Of a stretch of DNA of 64,000 nt, positions 18,601 to 28,340 are shown piece by piece. Position 1 is the stretch's first letter, and each line of letters starts with the position of its first letter. The stretch comes from Acinetobacter indicus CIP 110367 (GTDB taxonomy: Bacteria > Pseudomonadota > Gammaproteobacteria > Pseudomonadales > Moraxellaceae). The stretch lies in NCBI RefSeq assembly GCF_000488255.1, contig NZ_KI530754.1:186001-250000 (forward strand), given 5' to 3'. The notes beneath the pieces are model-generated. The model made no database searches and was not told the DNA's origin. It was given only the letters and a program-made list of their open reading frames with translations. The position numbers and the translations under genes are program-made.

Positions 18601-19230
18601 ACCACAGTCTTTGCCGGACTGGTGCTGGATGTGGCCAACTTCCCGAACCGGGTGGTGGTGACCTTAGATGATGGCACCGCACGAATTGAAGTATCAGCCA
18701 ATCACGAGCGTTTCCAGCGCTTTAAAGACATCATCCAGGTTGAAAAAGTGGTGGTGATTGAAGGCGAAATTTATGAGCGCGAAGGTTTTGACCGTCCAAT
18801 GGGGCGTCTGACCAAAGCCTTTAGCCTGAATGAAATCCGTCAGAAACGGGCTAACAGTATCAAGATTACGCTATCTGCCGAACATGACAGTAAAACGCTG
18901 AGTCGTGATGTACAGCAGATTTTGATGCCGTATACCAATATTGATATGAGCACGCATATTCCTGTGATTCTGTATGTAGATTATGGTTATGCCACTGCTG
19001 AACTGCATTTAGGCGTGCAATGGAAAGTCGCGCCAATGGATGAACTGCTGATCAAGCTACGTGATTATTTTGGTAAAGATGCTCTGCATATCGAATATCA
19101 GGTGAAATCTAAAGCCGCCCAAGCGGTTGCGCATGAGCCCAAGCCTGCCCACGTTCCGGCACCTCCAGCGGACATGAGCATGGATGATGCGCTCGATTTA
19201 TATCAGGCCGAAATGGGTCAATATTCTTAA
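15664..19230 (+). CDS. dnaE: DNA polymerase III alpha subunit
   Basis: This is the replicative polymerase. The 1188-residue length agrees with DnaE1 (E. coli 1160). The PHP domain opens the protein ([14 protein letters not shown]). The palm carries the acidic motif PDFDVDF near residues 395-401 and a further aspartate in [13 protein letters not shown] near residue 555. [36 protein letters not shown], a helix-hairpin-helix ([18 protein letters not shown]) and an OB fold follow. It is a single gene 29 nt upstream of trmJ. Confidence 0.98.
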   Translation: [1188 protein letters not shown]

Positions 19231-19259
19231 TTTAAAATTTTCTTTATTCTGGACCTTGT

Positions 19260-20114
19260 ATGAGTCAAGTCGACAATGCTGCCTTGTCAGCACATCTCTC
19301 CCATGTGCTTATTGTCATGGTCAATACCACTCTGCCCGCCAATATCGGCAGCGCCTTACGCGCCATGAAAACCATGGGCCTGTCCAAACTGGTGCTGGTC
19401 GCACCGAAGACCTATCCGCATCCGGATATTGACGCACTGGCGGCCGGTGCCACCGATCTGATTGAACAGATTGAAATTGTCGACACCCTGGAACAGGCCA
19501 TTCAGGACTGTCATCTGGTGTTTGGTACCAGTGCGCGCAGCCGCACCATTCCCTGGCCGCTGCTGGATGTCCGCCCGGCTGCGGAAAAAGCCATGCAGGC
19601 CGTCACGGCATCGCATCAGGAAATTGCGGTGATTTTTGGCCGTGAAGATCGTGGTCTGACCAATGAAGAACTGGCCCTAGCCAATTACCATGTCACCATT
19701 CCGGTGAATAGCGATTACGGCGTGTTAAACGTGGCCCAGGCCATTCAGATTATCTGTTATGAAATGCGGATGGCAGCCATGGCCCGGGTAGAACAGCAGC
19801 CAGACCCTAAAGCCACCATGCAGGTTCTTGATGGTATCGAAATGGAATGGGATGAGCCTCTGGTGACCCATGCCCAGATGGAACAGTTCTATCCGCATAT
19901 TGAAAAAATGCTGGCCGAGATTGAATTTATGGATCCGAAAAATCCAAGATTATTACCTTTGCGCTTGCGTCGGCTTTTTGGACGTATACAATTAGATCGT
20001 ATGGAATATCACTTATTACGTGGCATTTTTAGTCGCGTACAGGCATTGAATAACGGTTCATGGAAAAAATCATCAACAACATCGACACAGGACGAGGATC
20101 AAGATAATGCTTAA
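19260..20114 (+). CDS. trmJ: tRNA (cytidine/uridine-2'-O-)-methyltransferase TrmJ
   Basis: TrmJ methylates the ribose of residue 32 in several tRNAs. The SPOUT knot signatures are present: [35 protein letters not shown] and [17 protein letters not shown]. It is 284 residues, somewhat longer than E. coli TrmJ (246), with a Ser/Thr-rich tail. It overlaps cysE by 8 nt, so the two are translationally coupled. In many bacteria trmJ lies before iscR; here the neighbour is cysE. Confidence 0.93.
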   Translation: MSQVDNAALSAHLSHVLIVMVNTTLPANIGSALRAMKTMGLSKLVLVAPKTYPHPDIDALAAGATDLIEQIEIVDTLEQAIQDCHLVFGTSARSRTIPWPLLDVRPAAEKAMQAVTASHQEIAVIFGREDRGLTNEELALANYHVTIPVNSDYGVLNVAQAIQIICYEMRMAAMARVEQQPDPKATMQVLDGIEMEWDEPLVTHAQMEQFYPHIEKMLAEIEFMDPKNPRLLPLRLRRLFGRIQLDRMEYHLLRGIFSRVQALNNGSWKKSSTTSTQDEDQDNA

Positions 20115-20916
20115 ACAGCTCAAAGAAGATATACAAGCTGTCTTTGCGCGCGATCCTGCTGCACGCAATACCTTGGAAGTCTTAACCACCTATCCCGGCA
20201 TTCATGCCCTGATCATGCATCGGGTTGCACATGAACTCTGGAACAAAGACTGCAAGGGTTCGGCGCGCCTGCTGTCTTCATTTAGCCGCTTTGCCACCGG
20301 TATTGAAATTCATCCAGGTGCGAAAATTGGTCGCCGTTTTTTTATTGACCACGGTATGGGTGTGGTGATTGGTGAAACAGCCGAAATTGGTGATGATGTG
20401 ACCCTGTATCATGGCGTGACCCTTGGGGGGACCACATGGAACAAAGGCAAACGTCACCCGACTTTAGAAGATGGCGTGATTGTTGGTGCTGGCGCGAAAA
20501 TTCTCGGGCCATTTACCGTGGGTAAAAATGCCAAAGTCGGTTCCAATGCAGTGGTGACCAAAGCGGTACCGGCCAATACCACCGCGGTCGGCAATCCGGC
20601 GCGTTTTATTACCAAAGATCAGCCGAAAGATGAAGCCGAAGCACGTCGCCGTGACTATGCTGAAAGCATCGGTTTCCAGCCCTATGCGGCCACCCAGGAT
20701 CAGTCCGATCCGATTCTAGACGGCATGCGGGTCTTGCTAGACCGTATTCAGCACAATGAAAAACGCATGAATACCTTATGCCAACGTCTGTCTTTACTCG
20801 ACCCAAGCTTTAAAAAGCAGCAGCAAAACGAACAGCCGTTTAGTGCTGAAGAATTAAAAATTATTGAAGATGTGCGCCGTGAATGTGAAGCACAAAGCAG
20901 CCAGTCCAAAGCTTAA
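20107..20916 (+). CDS. cysE: Serine O-acetyltransferase CysE
   Basis: CysE makes O-acetylserine, the carbon skeleton for cysteine. A helical N-terminal domain ([20 protein letters not shown]) leads into the left-handed beta-helix with hexapeptide repeats (about residues 65-165), including [29 protein letters not shown] and [19 protein letters not shown] long C-terminal helical tail follows the helix, giving 269 residues. The catalytic His in FFIDHG is present. The cysteine-feedback tail cannot be judged from sequence alone. Confidence 0.95.
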   Translation: MLKQLKEDIQAVFARDPAARNTLEVLTTYPGIHALIMHRVAHELWNKDCKGSARLLSSFSRFATGIEIHPGAKIGRRFFIDHGMGVVIGETAEIGDDVTLYHGVTLGGTTWNKGKRHPTLEDGVIVGAGAKILGPFTVGKNAKVGSNAVVTKAVPANTTAVGNPARFITKDQPKDEAEARRRDYAESIGFQPYAATQDQSDPILDGMRVLLDRIQHNEKRMNTLCQRLSLLDPSFKKQQQNEQPFSAEELKIIEDVRRECEAQSSQSKA

Positions 20917-20950
20917 CAACACGGTAACAGCAAACTTCTTGCCTTCTCTT

Positions 20951-20988
20951 GCATGTTCGTCACAGATTTTTTAGACTGACGAACATGC
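20951..20988. repeat. 12-bp inverted repeat before the next lipoprotein gene
   Basis: GCATGTTCGTCA (20951-20962) pairs perfectly with TGACGAACATGC (20977-20988) around 14 T-rich bases. There is no T run after either arm, so it is a poor terminator for cysE. It ends 35 nt before the chosen start of the downstream gene and could be an operator or an mRNA stem-loop. Confidence 0.6.
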
Positions 20989-21023
20989 TCAGCCATTTTA
21001 AAATAAATTAACGGATGAATATT

Positions 21024-21932
21024 ATGACGCTTAAGCCTTTGGCATTTGCTCTGATTGCGACCACTTTAGTTTCAGCCTGTTCCACTGCACCAAAACAACA
21101 AAACCCAGCCAATGCACCAATTGTGTTTACCGAGCCTGATCTGACCCCTCCATTTTATGCTTTAAATCCGTTTAATTATGATGCACCTCCTCCATTTGAA
21201 CTGAACCTGCAACAGGCTGCGGCCCAGCCAGTGACTAAAATGGAAGTAACTGCCCCGGATAATCCATCGAAAAAAATTACTTTAGACACCAACCGTCTGA
21301 TTATTCCGACCATCAACAACAACCAGCGCAGCTTGAAGTTTGCGGTGCTGGCCGGTGAAAATGAAATTGACATCACCGAAATTGATGACTTTTTACAGAT
21401 GGTCGAAGGTAAAGCACGTCACTATCCACCACGTTTTACTGACCGTCAGGAACGCCGCGGTTTTGAAGCTAAACTCAAAGAAGTCACCCAACAACTGGAC
21501 AACCTGGCGGTACAGGAAAATGCCTCTTTTGATGTGCTGATTCGTGCCTTTAAAGCCAGCGTAATGGCACGTAACCTGGACTTAGGTTCAATTTATACCA
21601 CCCGTTCTCTGGCTTATGCACAGCGCATCCTGAAAATTAACAAGGAAGATGCCGAAGCCAATTTCTGGTTTGGTTTTGCCCTGTCTGAAGGTGGCGGTCA
21701 TCGTGAAGCAATTTCTTATTTAGATAAAGCCATGAAGGCTGGCGTACAGGAAGCCTATCTGGCTGCTGCCAACAACTATATTGCTTTAGAGCAGAAGAAA
21801 AATGCGGTACAGACCTTGAAAAACTACAAGATCAAGTATCCGCAAGAAGCAGCTGTGGCCGACCGTTTAATTACTGAAATTGAAAAACAGGGCCGCTGGA
21901 ATGTCTGGCAAATCATGACACCGAAGGCTTAA
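21024..21932 (+). CDS. Lipoprotein with TPR-like C-terminus, unknown function
   Basis: The ATG at 21024 gives a lipoprotein signal with lipobox VSAC; an in-frame ATG at 21015 overlaps the likely ribosome-binding site. A proline-rich stretch after the cysteine is followed by a helical second half in which residues of the kind NKEDAEANFWFGFALSEGG and REAISYLDKAMKAGVQEAYLAAANNY look like tetratricopeptide repeats. The protein has 302 residues and should sit in the outer membrane facing the periplasm. I know no function for it. Confidence 0.75.
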   Translation: MTLKPLAFALIATTLVSACSTAPKQQNPANAPIVFTEPDLTPPFYALNPFNYDAPPPFELNLQQAAAQPVTKMEVTAPDNPSKKITLDTNRLIIPTINNNQRSLKFAVLAGENEIDITEIDDFLQMVEGKARHYPPRFTDRQERRGFEAKLKEVTQQLDNLAVQENASFDVLIRAFKASVMARNLDLGSIYTTRSLAYAQRILKINKEDAEANFWFGFALSEGGGHREAISYLDKAMKAGVQEAYLAAANNYIALEQKKNAVQTLKNYKIKYPQEAAVADRLITEIEKQGRWNVWQIMTPKA

Positions 21933-21944
21933 GCCCGGTGCAAG

Positions 21945-21979
21945 AAAAAATAGGTCATGTTAGATGGCCTATTTTTTTG
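21945..21979 (+). terminator. Rho-independent terminator
   Basis: AATAGGTCAT pairs with ATGGCCTATT, preceded by an A run and followed by T7, just after the TPR-like lipoprotein gene. Confidence 0.8.
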
Positions 21980-22033
21980 TCAATTGAAAAAACCAAGAAA
22001 TTCAGTATGATTAAAAAAAACTTATAAAATACG

Positions 22034-24049
22034 ATGCGAATTCACATGACCACTATGAAGTATAAGATGATGCTGGCCACCGCGCTCAGCAGTTCCATTC
22101 TCGTTGGCTGCCAAACGGTCAGTGTTAAACAGCAAGCATTAAATGTCAGCATTGCCAATGAACGGGAAAGTATTTTATCTCGTGACCGCTTGAGCGAGGC
22201 CAGCCTCAATGTCTTGTCCATGACTGGCCGTGAAGCGCAAATCTGTACCGAAAACCCGAAACAGTGTATTGATGAACTGAAGCAGATTCCGGAAATTCTG
22301 GATGAACAGCTGCTGTCCACTGCCAGCGAAGTTTATCTGGCCAAAGCCATGCAACTGGCCGATTCTTCCAATTGTAAAATCGGAATTTTAAGCAAACATC
22401 AGTCTGAAGAAAAACAGCAATTACAGCAGCAGAACTATCAAAAATGCCTCGACCAGCAGCTGTTTATGCTGGATAAAAGTATCCGTTATAGCTATGCCTA
22501 TATGTTCAAAACCGAACGGGCGCCACAAGACCGGATTTTTGACAACCGTCAGGTACAAATCCGCGACTTTTATAATCAGGCCATTGCCAAACTGGTGTCC
22601 AGCTATACCCTGCGCTATCAGCCGGATGTGGTGGCCAGCCAGATTCAGGTCGGTGAAAGTACCTATCATATTGACTTCAATTATTTTCCAACCTTAAAAC
22701 AGCAAAAAATCGAGCAGTTAAGAGCCACCTATGACCTGAACTTTTCAGGCTTGCGCTCCATTACCCGTCGTGATGGTTTTGGCTCGGAATTTCTGGTCAT
22801 TCTGCCGGAGCAACGCGCAGATCAGCCAGAGAAAGCCCGTTATATTATTGATCCTTTAAGCCATCGTTATCCAAACAATCAGAATCCGAATATCCATCAG
22901 GCCCGTTATCTGGCGGCAACCCTGGTGGCTGAACCGCAGCAGTTTGGCAATGTAGAGGATATCCTGAACAAGGATTTTCGCCTGCGCGCCTATGATCCCT
23001 ATAAATATGAACAGGCCCGCATTGCCAATAAAAACTATCCGCTGGCGGCTAATTTTTCTGCGCCTTATGGACTGTGGCTGGCGGAAAATAATCTGCAGAA
23101 ATCGGCTTATCTGTCACTGATTGACCGTGATGACAAGCTGACCATGCCGCATTTATATTTTCTGGAACCATATAATCCGAATAAAAAAGTGCTGGTTTTG
23201 GTGCATGGTCTGGCCAGTAGTCCGGAAGCCTGGATTCGCTTAACCAACGATATTATGGGTGATCCAGTGTTACGCGAGCATTATCAGGTCTGGCAGGTGT
23301 TTTATTCGACCAATATGCCAATTATTGAAAGCCGTTTCCAGATTCATGCTCTATTGACCCAAGCCTTCCAGCAGGTCAATCCCAAAGCCGCGGCGAAAAA
23401 AGATGCGGTGCTGGTCGGCCACAGTATGGGCGGGATTATTGCCCGACTCCTGGTCAGTGATGCCGATGTGTCCAAAGAAGCCCTGTCGATGATGAGTGGC
23501 CGACAACTGGCCAAATACCGCCGTATTCCCGTGATTCAGCAGCGCCTGATTATGCAGGATATTCCTAACTTTAACCGGGCAATTTTCTTGGCCGCTCCGC
23601 ACCGCGGCACCGAATATGCCGATCGCTGGTTTACCAAAGTGGCGCGTAAAATTATCCGTTTACCGGGGGCATTTTTAAATGCGGCCACCGATTCATTGTT
23701 AAATGAAGACCCGAGCCTGAAAGATCTGGTCAATGAACTAGATAAAGGCCTGATTCAAAATGGCCCAAGCGATTTAAGCCATCAATCCAAATTTATTGCC
23801 TTAACTCAAGATATTCAGCCACGTAAAGGACTGAAATATCATAGTATTATGGGCAATACCAGTCAGAGTAACGACCCTGCTCTCATCACCGATGATATTG
23901 TGGCCTATGAAAGTGCGCATCTGAAACAGGCCCAGTCTGAAAAAATTATTACCGGCGGCCACTCGATTCAGGAAACTCCAGAAGCAGTGTTGGAACTGCG
24001 CCGGATTTTACGCTTACACTTGCAGGAGCTGGGTTTATATAAACCTTAA
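22034..24049 (+). CDS. Lipoprotein with alpha/beta hydrolase (lipase-like) domain
   Basis: The N-terminus has a lipoprotein signal with lipobox LVGC. About 370 residues without a recognised domain follow, then an alpha/beta hydrolase core: oxyanion segment VLVLVHGLASSPEAW, nucleophile elbow GHSMGGI with Ser464, and further on FLAAPHRGTEYADRWFTKVA and the probable catalytic histidine in GGHSIQETPEAV near the C-terminus. At 671 residues it is large for a lipase; it could be a PGAP1/triacylglycerol-lipase-like esterase anchored to the outer membrane. The substrate is unknown. The ATG at 22034 is used, though in-frame ATGs at 22046 and 22055 are possible. Confidence 0.82.
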   Translation: MRIHMTTMKYKMMLATALSSSILVGCQTVSVKQQALNVSIANERESILSRDRLSEASLNVLSMTGREAQICTENPKQCIDELKQIPEILDEQLLSTASEVYLAKAMQLADSSNCKIGILSKHQSEEKQQLQQQNYQKCLDQQLFMLDKSIRYSYAYMFKTERAPQDRIFDNRQVQIRDFYNQAIAKLVSSYTLRYQPDVVASQIQVGESTYHIDFNYFPTLKQQKIEQLRATYDLNFSGLRSITRRDGFGSEFLVILPEQRADQPEKARYIIDPLSHRYPNNQNPNIHQARYLAATLVAEPQQFGNVEDILNKDFRLRAYDPYKYEQARIANKNYPLAANFSAPYGLWLAENNLQKSAYLSLIDRDDKLTMPHLYFLEPYNPNKKVLVLVHGLASSPEAWIRLTNDIMGDPVLREHYQVWQVFYSTNMPIIESRFQIHALLTQAFQQVNPKAAAKKDAVLVGHSMGGIIARLLVSDADVSKEALSMMSGRQLAKYRRIPVIQQRLIMQDIPNFNRAIFLAAPHRGTEYADRWFTKVARKIIRLPGAFLNAATDSLLNEDPSLKDLVNELDKGLIQNGPSDLSHQSKFIALTQDIQPRKGLKYHSIMGNTSQSNDPALITDDIVAYESAHLKQAQSEKIITGGHSIQETPEAVLELRRILRLHLQELGLYKP

Positions 24050-24060
24050 CCTGCCAATAA

Positions 24061-24093
24061 AAAACCGAAGCCTTCAACCGCTTCGGTTTTTTT
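24061..24093. terminator. Bidirectional terminator between convergent genes
   Basis: ACCGAAGC (24064-24071) pairs with GCTTCGGT (24080-24087), with A and T runs on the two sides. It lies between the hydrolase gene and the oppositely directed dehydrogenase gene. Confidence 0.85.
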
Positions 24094-24125
24094 ATCTCTG
24101 GAAGATGGCTACATATTGCTATGTA

Positions 24126-25202
24126 TTAAAGTGTGGCAGGAGGCAAACCGGCATAAGCCTGCAGCAACAGCTGCTTTAATTCATCATCGTCATATTCACG
24201 CGGATTATAATACGGCGAATCACAAATCATCCGGGCAATGTCCGCCGGGGCGTGTTCCGGTAACCCTAAGTCTTTTAAAGCCAGAGGAATCTGCAGGCGC
24301 TGGTTTAATTGATAGATAAAACGGCCCAGCTCCTCCCGACTGTCAACACCCAGTGCAGCGGCCAGTTGATCCATCGCCTGTACATCGGCATGGCGGTTAT
24401 AGTGCACCGAATAGGCCAGCATAATCGCGTGGGTTTGCGCATGAGGCAGGTTAAAGGTGCCCCCTAGGCTATGACAGATTTTATGGTGAATCGCCATACC
24501 GACCGAACCCAGACAAATCCCAGCCAGCCACGCGCCATAGCTGACCTGTTCACGCAGTTGAATATCGTTCGGATGCTGTACCAGTTCCGGTAAAGCGGTG
24601 GCCAGACAGCGAATCGCCTCCAGCGCCATCAGGCTAATCACCGGATTTTTATTTTCTGCATACAAAGCCTCCACCGCATGCGCCATGGCATTCATGCCCG
24701 AACAGGCAGAAATCTCTGTCGGCAGATTCAGGTTAAGCGCTGGATCATAAATCACGATTTTCGGTAACACCTGTGCAGCTTTGCCGGTGGTTTTCAGCTG
24801 ATTTTCCGTAATACCATATACCGGGGTCATTTCACTGCCCGCATAGGTGGTCGGAATTGCCACAATTGGCAGATGGGTGTCCAGTGCAATGGCTTTGGCT
24901 AAACCAATAGCCGAACCGCCACCCAAAGCCAGACAGCAATCCACCTGTAATTCTTGTGCTGCCTGAACCGCCTGCCCTGCCACCTCTGCCGGCACGTGCA
25001 TTACCGCATGAGCATAAACCGTAACGGTCAAATCACCAAGTTGCCGGGCCAGCTGCTCAGCGGCCTTCTGCTGGCCGGGCGTGGCAATCAGCAGAATCTT
25101 GTGATAACCGGCCTGCTTGAGAATATCCTGCGTGCGCTTGGCTTCCCCCGCACCAAAATACACCTGTACTGGCAAAGCCTGATAATAGAATTTGGGCATC
25201 AT
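24126..25202 (-). CDS. Maleylacetate reductase-like iron-containing alcohol dehydrogenase
   Basis: The 358-residue protein is an iron-containing (group III) alcohol dehydrogenase. The NAD-binding GGGSAIG (about 97-103) and the segment IPTTYAGSEMTPVYGITE are typical of maleylacetate reductases, which make 3-oxoadipate at the end of hydroxyquinol and chlorocatechol breakdown. HHKICHSLGGTFNLPHAQTH holds the usual metal-site histidines. No intradiol dioxygenase or regulator lies nearby, so its pathway partners must be elsewhere, or its substrate differs. Two adjacent ATGs (25202, 25199) are equally good starts. Confidence 0.83.
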   Translation of the reverse strand: MMPKFYYQALPVQVYFGAGEAKRTQDILKQAGYHKILLIATPGQQKAAEQLARQLGDLTVTVYAHAVMHVPAEVAGQAVQAAQELQVDCCLALGGGSAIGLAKAIALDTHLPIVAIPTTYAGSEMTPVYGITENQLKTTGKAAQVLPKIVIYDPALNLNLPTEISACSGMNAMAHAVEALYAENKNPVISLMALEAIRCLATALPELVQHPNDIQLREQVSYGAWLAGICLGSVGMAIHHKICHSLGGTFNLPHAQTHAIMLAYSVHYNRHADVQAMDQLAAALGVDSREELGRFIYQLNQRLQIPLALKDLGLPEHAPADIARMICDSPYYNPREYDDDELKQLLLQAYAGLPPATL

Positions 25203-25359
25203 GGGCTCATCTTCATGTTGTTCTTTACCCCAGTATAGAGTGCCTCTGCTGCAATCTTCATCAGCTGTATTGCTCGCTTAATTTTCTCCGCCATAAGCTG
25301 CTCAGTTTCAGCACAGATTTTCCAGAATCGGTTTTTTCCGCCTAGCTAAATTTGTTAAG

Positions 25360-25482
25360 ATGAAGCGCTTGTTGGGTCGTCAACAGCATCGACGTGCAGG
25401 ATTTAAACACGATGTTTTATCTGCTCCAGCTGGCCTAAATGACATCCACGCGGTGAAAGCCATTCCAACACCCATGCGTTAA
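25360..25482 (+). CDS. Candidate 40-aa ORF just upstream of mutS
   Basis: ATG at 25360 to TAA at 25482 encodes a 40-residue basic peptide (begins MKRLLGRQQHRRAGFKHDVL, ends VKAIPTPMR), 13 nt before the mutS start and in another frame. The ribosome-binding site is weak. It could be a leader peptide, a small gene or chance. I recognise no family. Confidence 0.3.
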   Translation: MKRLLGRQQHRRAGFKHDVLSAPAGLNDIHAVKAIPTPMR

Positions 25483-25495
25483 TTGAAGGAACTGA

Positions 25496-28135
25496 ATGTA
25501 CATGAACATGCAAGAAATTGTGGCTGACTTATCTTCGCATACCCCGATGATGCAACAATATTTAAAAGTGAAGATACAACATCCACATTCTTTAATGTTT
25601 TATCGAATGGGTGATTTCTACGAATTATTTTTTGATGATGCGCACAAGGCGGCCAAACTGTTAGGCATTACCCTGACCCATCGCGGTAAGGCCAATGGCC
25701 AGCCAATTCCGATGGCCGGCGTGCCCTATCATTCTGCCGAAGGTTATCTGGCGCGACTAGTCAAAAAAGGCGAAACCGTGGTGATCTGCGAGCAAATTGG
25801 CGAGGTAACTGGCAAAGGCCCGGTGGAACGTGGCGTAGTACGGATTATTACCCCCGGCACACTCACCGATGATGCCCTGCTCAATAGCTATCAATCTTCC
25901 AATCTGGTCGCGCTCTGTTTACAGCAGAACCAGATCGGGATTGCACTGCTAGATTTAAGTGCCGGTATTTTCAAGGTCCAGCAGCAGGAGTATCAACCGG
26001 AACAGCTGGCGATTGAACTGTCGCGTCTCATGCCAAGCGAAATTGTGGTCGATGAAGATATTGTCGATCCGAATATCATCGAGTCTGTTAAAAAACAGCT
26101 GGATTGCCCGGTTACCAAACGTCCAAATGTCGATTTTAACCTGAATAATGCCCAGAAAACCCTGTGTGACCAGCTAGGCGTAGCTACCCTATCTGGCTTT
26201 GGGATTGATCATTTGCCTTTGGCCAAAGCCGCCGCCGCCGCCTTGATTCACTATGCCAAAGAAACCCAAAGAACGGCGTTGCCGCATATCCGCTCGATTC
26301 AGCTGGAACAAAGTAGCGATTTTATTGCGCTAGACCCGGTGACCCGGCGTAATCTGGAACTGATTGAACCTTTATTTGAACACGGCACCTCACTGTTTCA
26401 GCTGATTAATGACTGCCAGACCGCGATGGGTGGTCGTCTACTTAGCCGCACCTTAATGCAACCGCTACGTGATACCGCACTGCTGGATGCAAGGCTGGAT
26501 GCGACCGAAGCGATTTTAACCGGTTATCACGATGCACCAATTCGTCTGGTACTGAAAGAAATTAGTGATATTGAACGTGTGCTGAGCCGGGTCGCTTTAG
26601 GCAGTGCGCGCCCACGTGATCTGGTGCAGCTGCGTCAGGCCTGTGCCCAGATTCCGTATTTACGTCATGCCGTGCAGCCGATTGTCAGTGCCGGCCAATC
26701 CAAATATTTACAACAGCTGAATGAAGAACTGGGCGATTTTCAGGGCCTTTACCAGCGTTTAATGGCGGCCATTGTGGAACAGCCACCGGTGTTGCTGCGT
26801 GATGGTAATGTCATTGCCGAAGGCTTTGACAGCGAGCTGGATGAGTTACGTCAAATCCGTGATCATGCCGGCCAGTTCCTGATTGATCTGGAAATTCAGG
26901 AGCGTGAACGTACTGGCATCAACACGCTTAAAATTGGCTATAACCGCGTTAGTGGCTACTATATTGAACTGTCCCGTGCGCAGGCTGAACAGGCACCGGA
27001 GCATTATATTCGCCGTCAGACCTTAAAAAATGCCGAGCGTTATATCACCCCAGAACTGAAAAGTTTTGAAGACAAAGTATTATCGAGTGAATCACGCGCG
27101 CTGGCACGGGAAAAAATGCTGTTTGAAATGCTGCTGGATGAGCTGCGTCAGGACATTGGCAATTTGCAGATGATGAGCAGCGCCATTGCCCAGATTGATG
27201 TGCTGGCCAACTTTGCCCATCAGGCCCGCCTGAAAAACTGGACCCGTCCGGAATTTTCACCGGAAATTGGAGTCAAGATTGTCGCCGGCCGTCATCCAGT
27301 GGTGGAAGCCTTGAGCAAAACCGCATTTACCCCAAATGACACCACACTGGATTTTAACCATCGTATGGCAATTATTACCGGGCCGAATATGGGCGGTAAA
27401 TCGACCTTTATGCGCCAGACCGCACTAATTGCCCTGCTTGGCTATTGTGGCAGTTATGTGCCGGCTCAAGCTGCGGTGCTAGGTCCGATTGACCGGATTT
27501 TCACCCGGATTGGTTCGGCCGATGACCTGTCTACCGGTAAATCAACCTTTATGGTGGAAATGACCGAAACCTCGCAAATTCTGCATCATGCCACCAATCA
27601 GTCACTGGTGCTGATGGATGAAGTCGGCCGTGGCACCAGTACCTATGATGGCCTGTCCCTGGCCTGGGCCTGTGTGCTGGATTTAACCAAACGGATCAAA
27701 TGCTTATGCCTGTTCGCTACGCATTATTTCGAGCTGACCGAGCTGGGCAAAGAATCAGGTATTGATAATTATCATGTTACGGCCAAAGAACTCAATAGCA
27801 ACCTGATTTTACTGCATAAAGTCCAGCAGGGTCCGTCCAGCCAGAGTCATGGTTTGCAGGTGGCCAAACTGGCCGGTATTCCTGCCAATGTGATTAAAGA
27901 AGCACAAAATCGCCTGAAGATTCTGGAAAAGCAGTCACATCAGTCGGTACAAAAATCGGTCCAGCATGATTTATTCAGTGAACCGGTGGTAGAAACTGAA
28001 GTGATTGAACGGCTTGTCGAAGTTGAAAAACCATCACCGGCCCTCGAAGCCTTACGCCAACTGGATGTCGATAATCTCACCCCACGTCAGGCTCTAGAGC
28101 AATTGTATGCCCTGAAAGAGCAGCTAAACGCCTGA
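25496..28135 (+). CDS. mutS: DNA mismatch repair protein MutS
   Basis: MutS recognises mismatches and starts methyl-directed repair. At 879 residues it is near the normal size (E. coli 853). The mismatch-binding motif is present in [16 protein letters not shown] (F-x-E wedge). Walker [14 protein letters not shown] lies near residue 628, Walker B in [16 protein letters not shown], and the dimerisation segment in [12 protein letters not shown]. ATGs at 25496, 25502 and 25508 are all possible starts. The C-terminal segment [17 protein letters not shown] is the tetramer-forming helix pair. Confidence 0.98.
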   Translation: MYMNMQEIVADLSSHTPMMQQYLKVKIQHPHSLMFYRMGDFYELFFDDAHKAAKLLGITLTHRGKANGQPIPMAGVPYHSAEGYLARLVKKGETVVICEQIGEVTGKGPVERGVVRIITPGTLTDDALLNSYQSSNLVALCLQQNQIGIALLDLSAGIFKVQQQEYQPEQLAIELSRLMPSEIVVDEDIVDPNIIESVKKQLDCPVTKRPNVDFNLNNAQKTLCDQLGVATLSGFGIDHLPLAKAAAAALIHYAKETQRTALPHIRSIQLEQSSDFIALDPVTRRNLELIEPLFEHGTSLFQLINDCQTAMGGRLLSRTLMQPLRDTALLDARLDATEAILTGYHDAPIRLVLKEISDIERVLSRVALGSARPRDLVQLRQACAQIPYLRHAVQPIVSAGQSKYLQQLNEELGDFQGLYQRLMAAIVEQPPVLLRDGNVIAEGFDSELDELRQIRDHAGQFLIDLEIQERERTGINTLKIGYNRVSGYYIELSRAQAEQAPEHYIRRQTLKNAERYITPELKSFEDKVLSSESRALAREKMLFEMLLDELRQDIGNLQMMSSAIAQIDVLANFAHQARLKNWTRPEFSPEIGVKIVAGRHPVVEALSKTAFTPNDTTLDFNHRMAIITGPNMGGKSTFMRQTALIALLGYCGSYVPAQAAVLGPIDRIFTRIGSADDLSTGKSTFMVEMTETSQILHHATNQSLVLMDEVGRGTSTYDGLSLAWACVLDLTKRIKCLCLFATHYFELTELGKESGIDNYHVTAKELNSNLILLHKVQQGPSSQSHGLQVAKLAGIPANVIKEAQNRLKILEKQSHQSVQKSVQHDLFSEPVVETEVIERLVEVEKPSPALEALRQLDVDNLTPRQALEQLYALKEQLNA

Positions 28136-28160
28136 TTCAAGACTTGAATTTCATATATGG

Positions 28161-28186
28161 AAAGGCTCTCATTTGAGAGTCTTTTT
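28161..28186 (+). terminator. Terminator of mutS
   Basis: AAAGGCTCTC pairs with GAGAGTCTTT (one G-T pair) around an ATTT loop, followed by T. Confidence 0.75.
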
Positions 28187-28340
28187 CATTTATAAGTTTT
28201 TTTGATGGTTTTATAGCACTTTTATCAAATTTAGTAGCACTGTCTATATCAAATATCAGTAAAAGCAATTGTTAGTTCACATCATTTTTGCCTAAAATAC
28301 AGCTTAGTTATTAGAACCATATTTTTAGGTAGCTGTCGCC

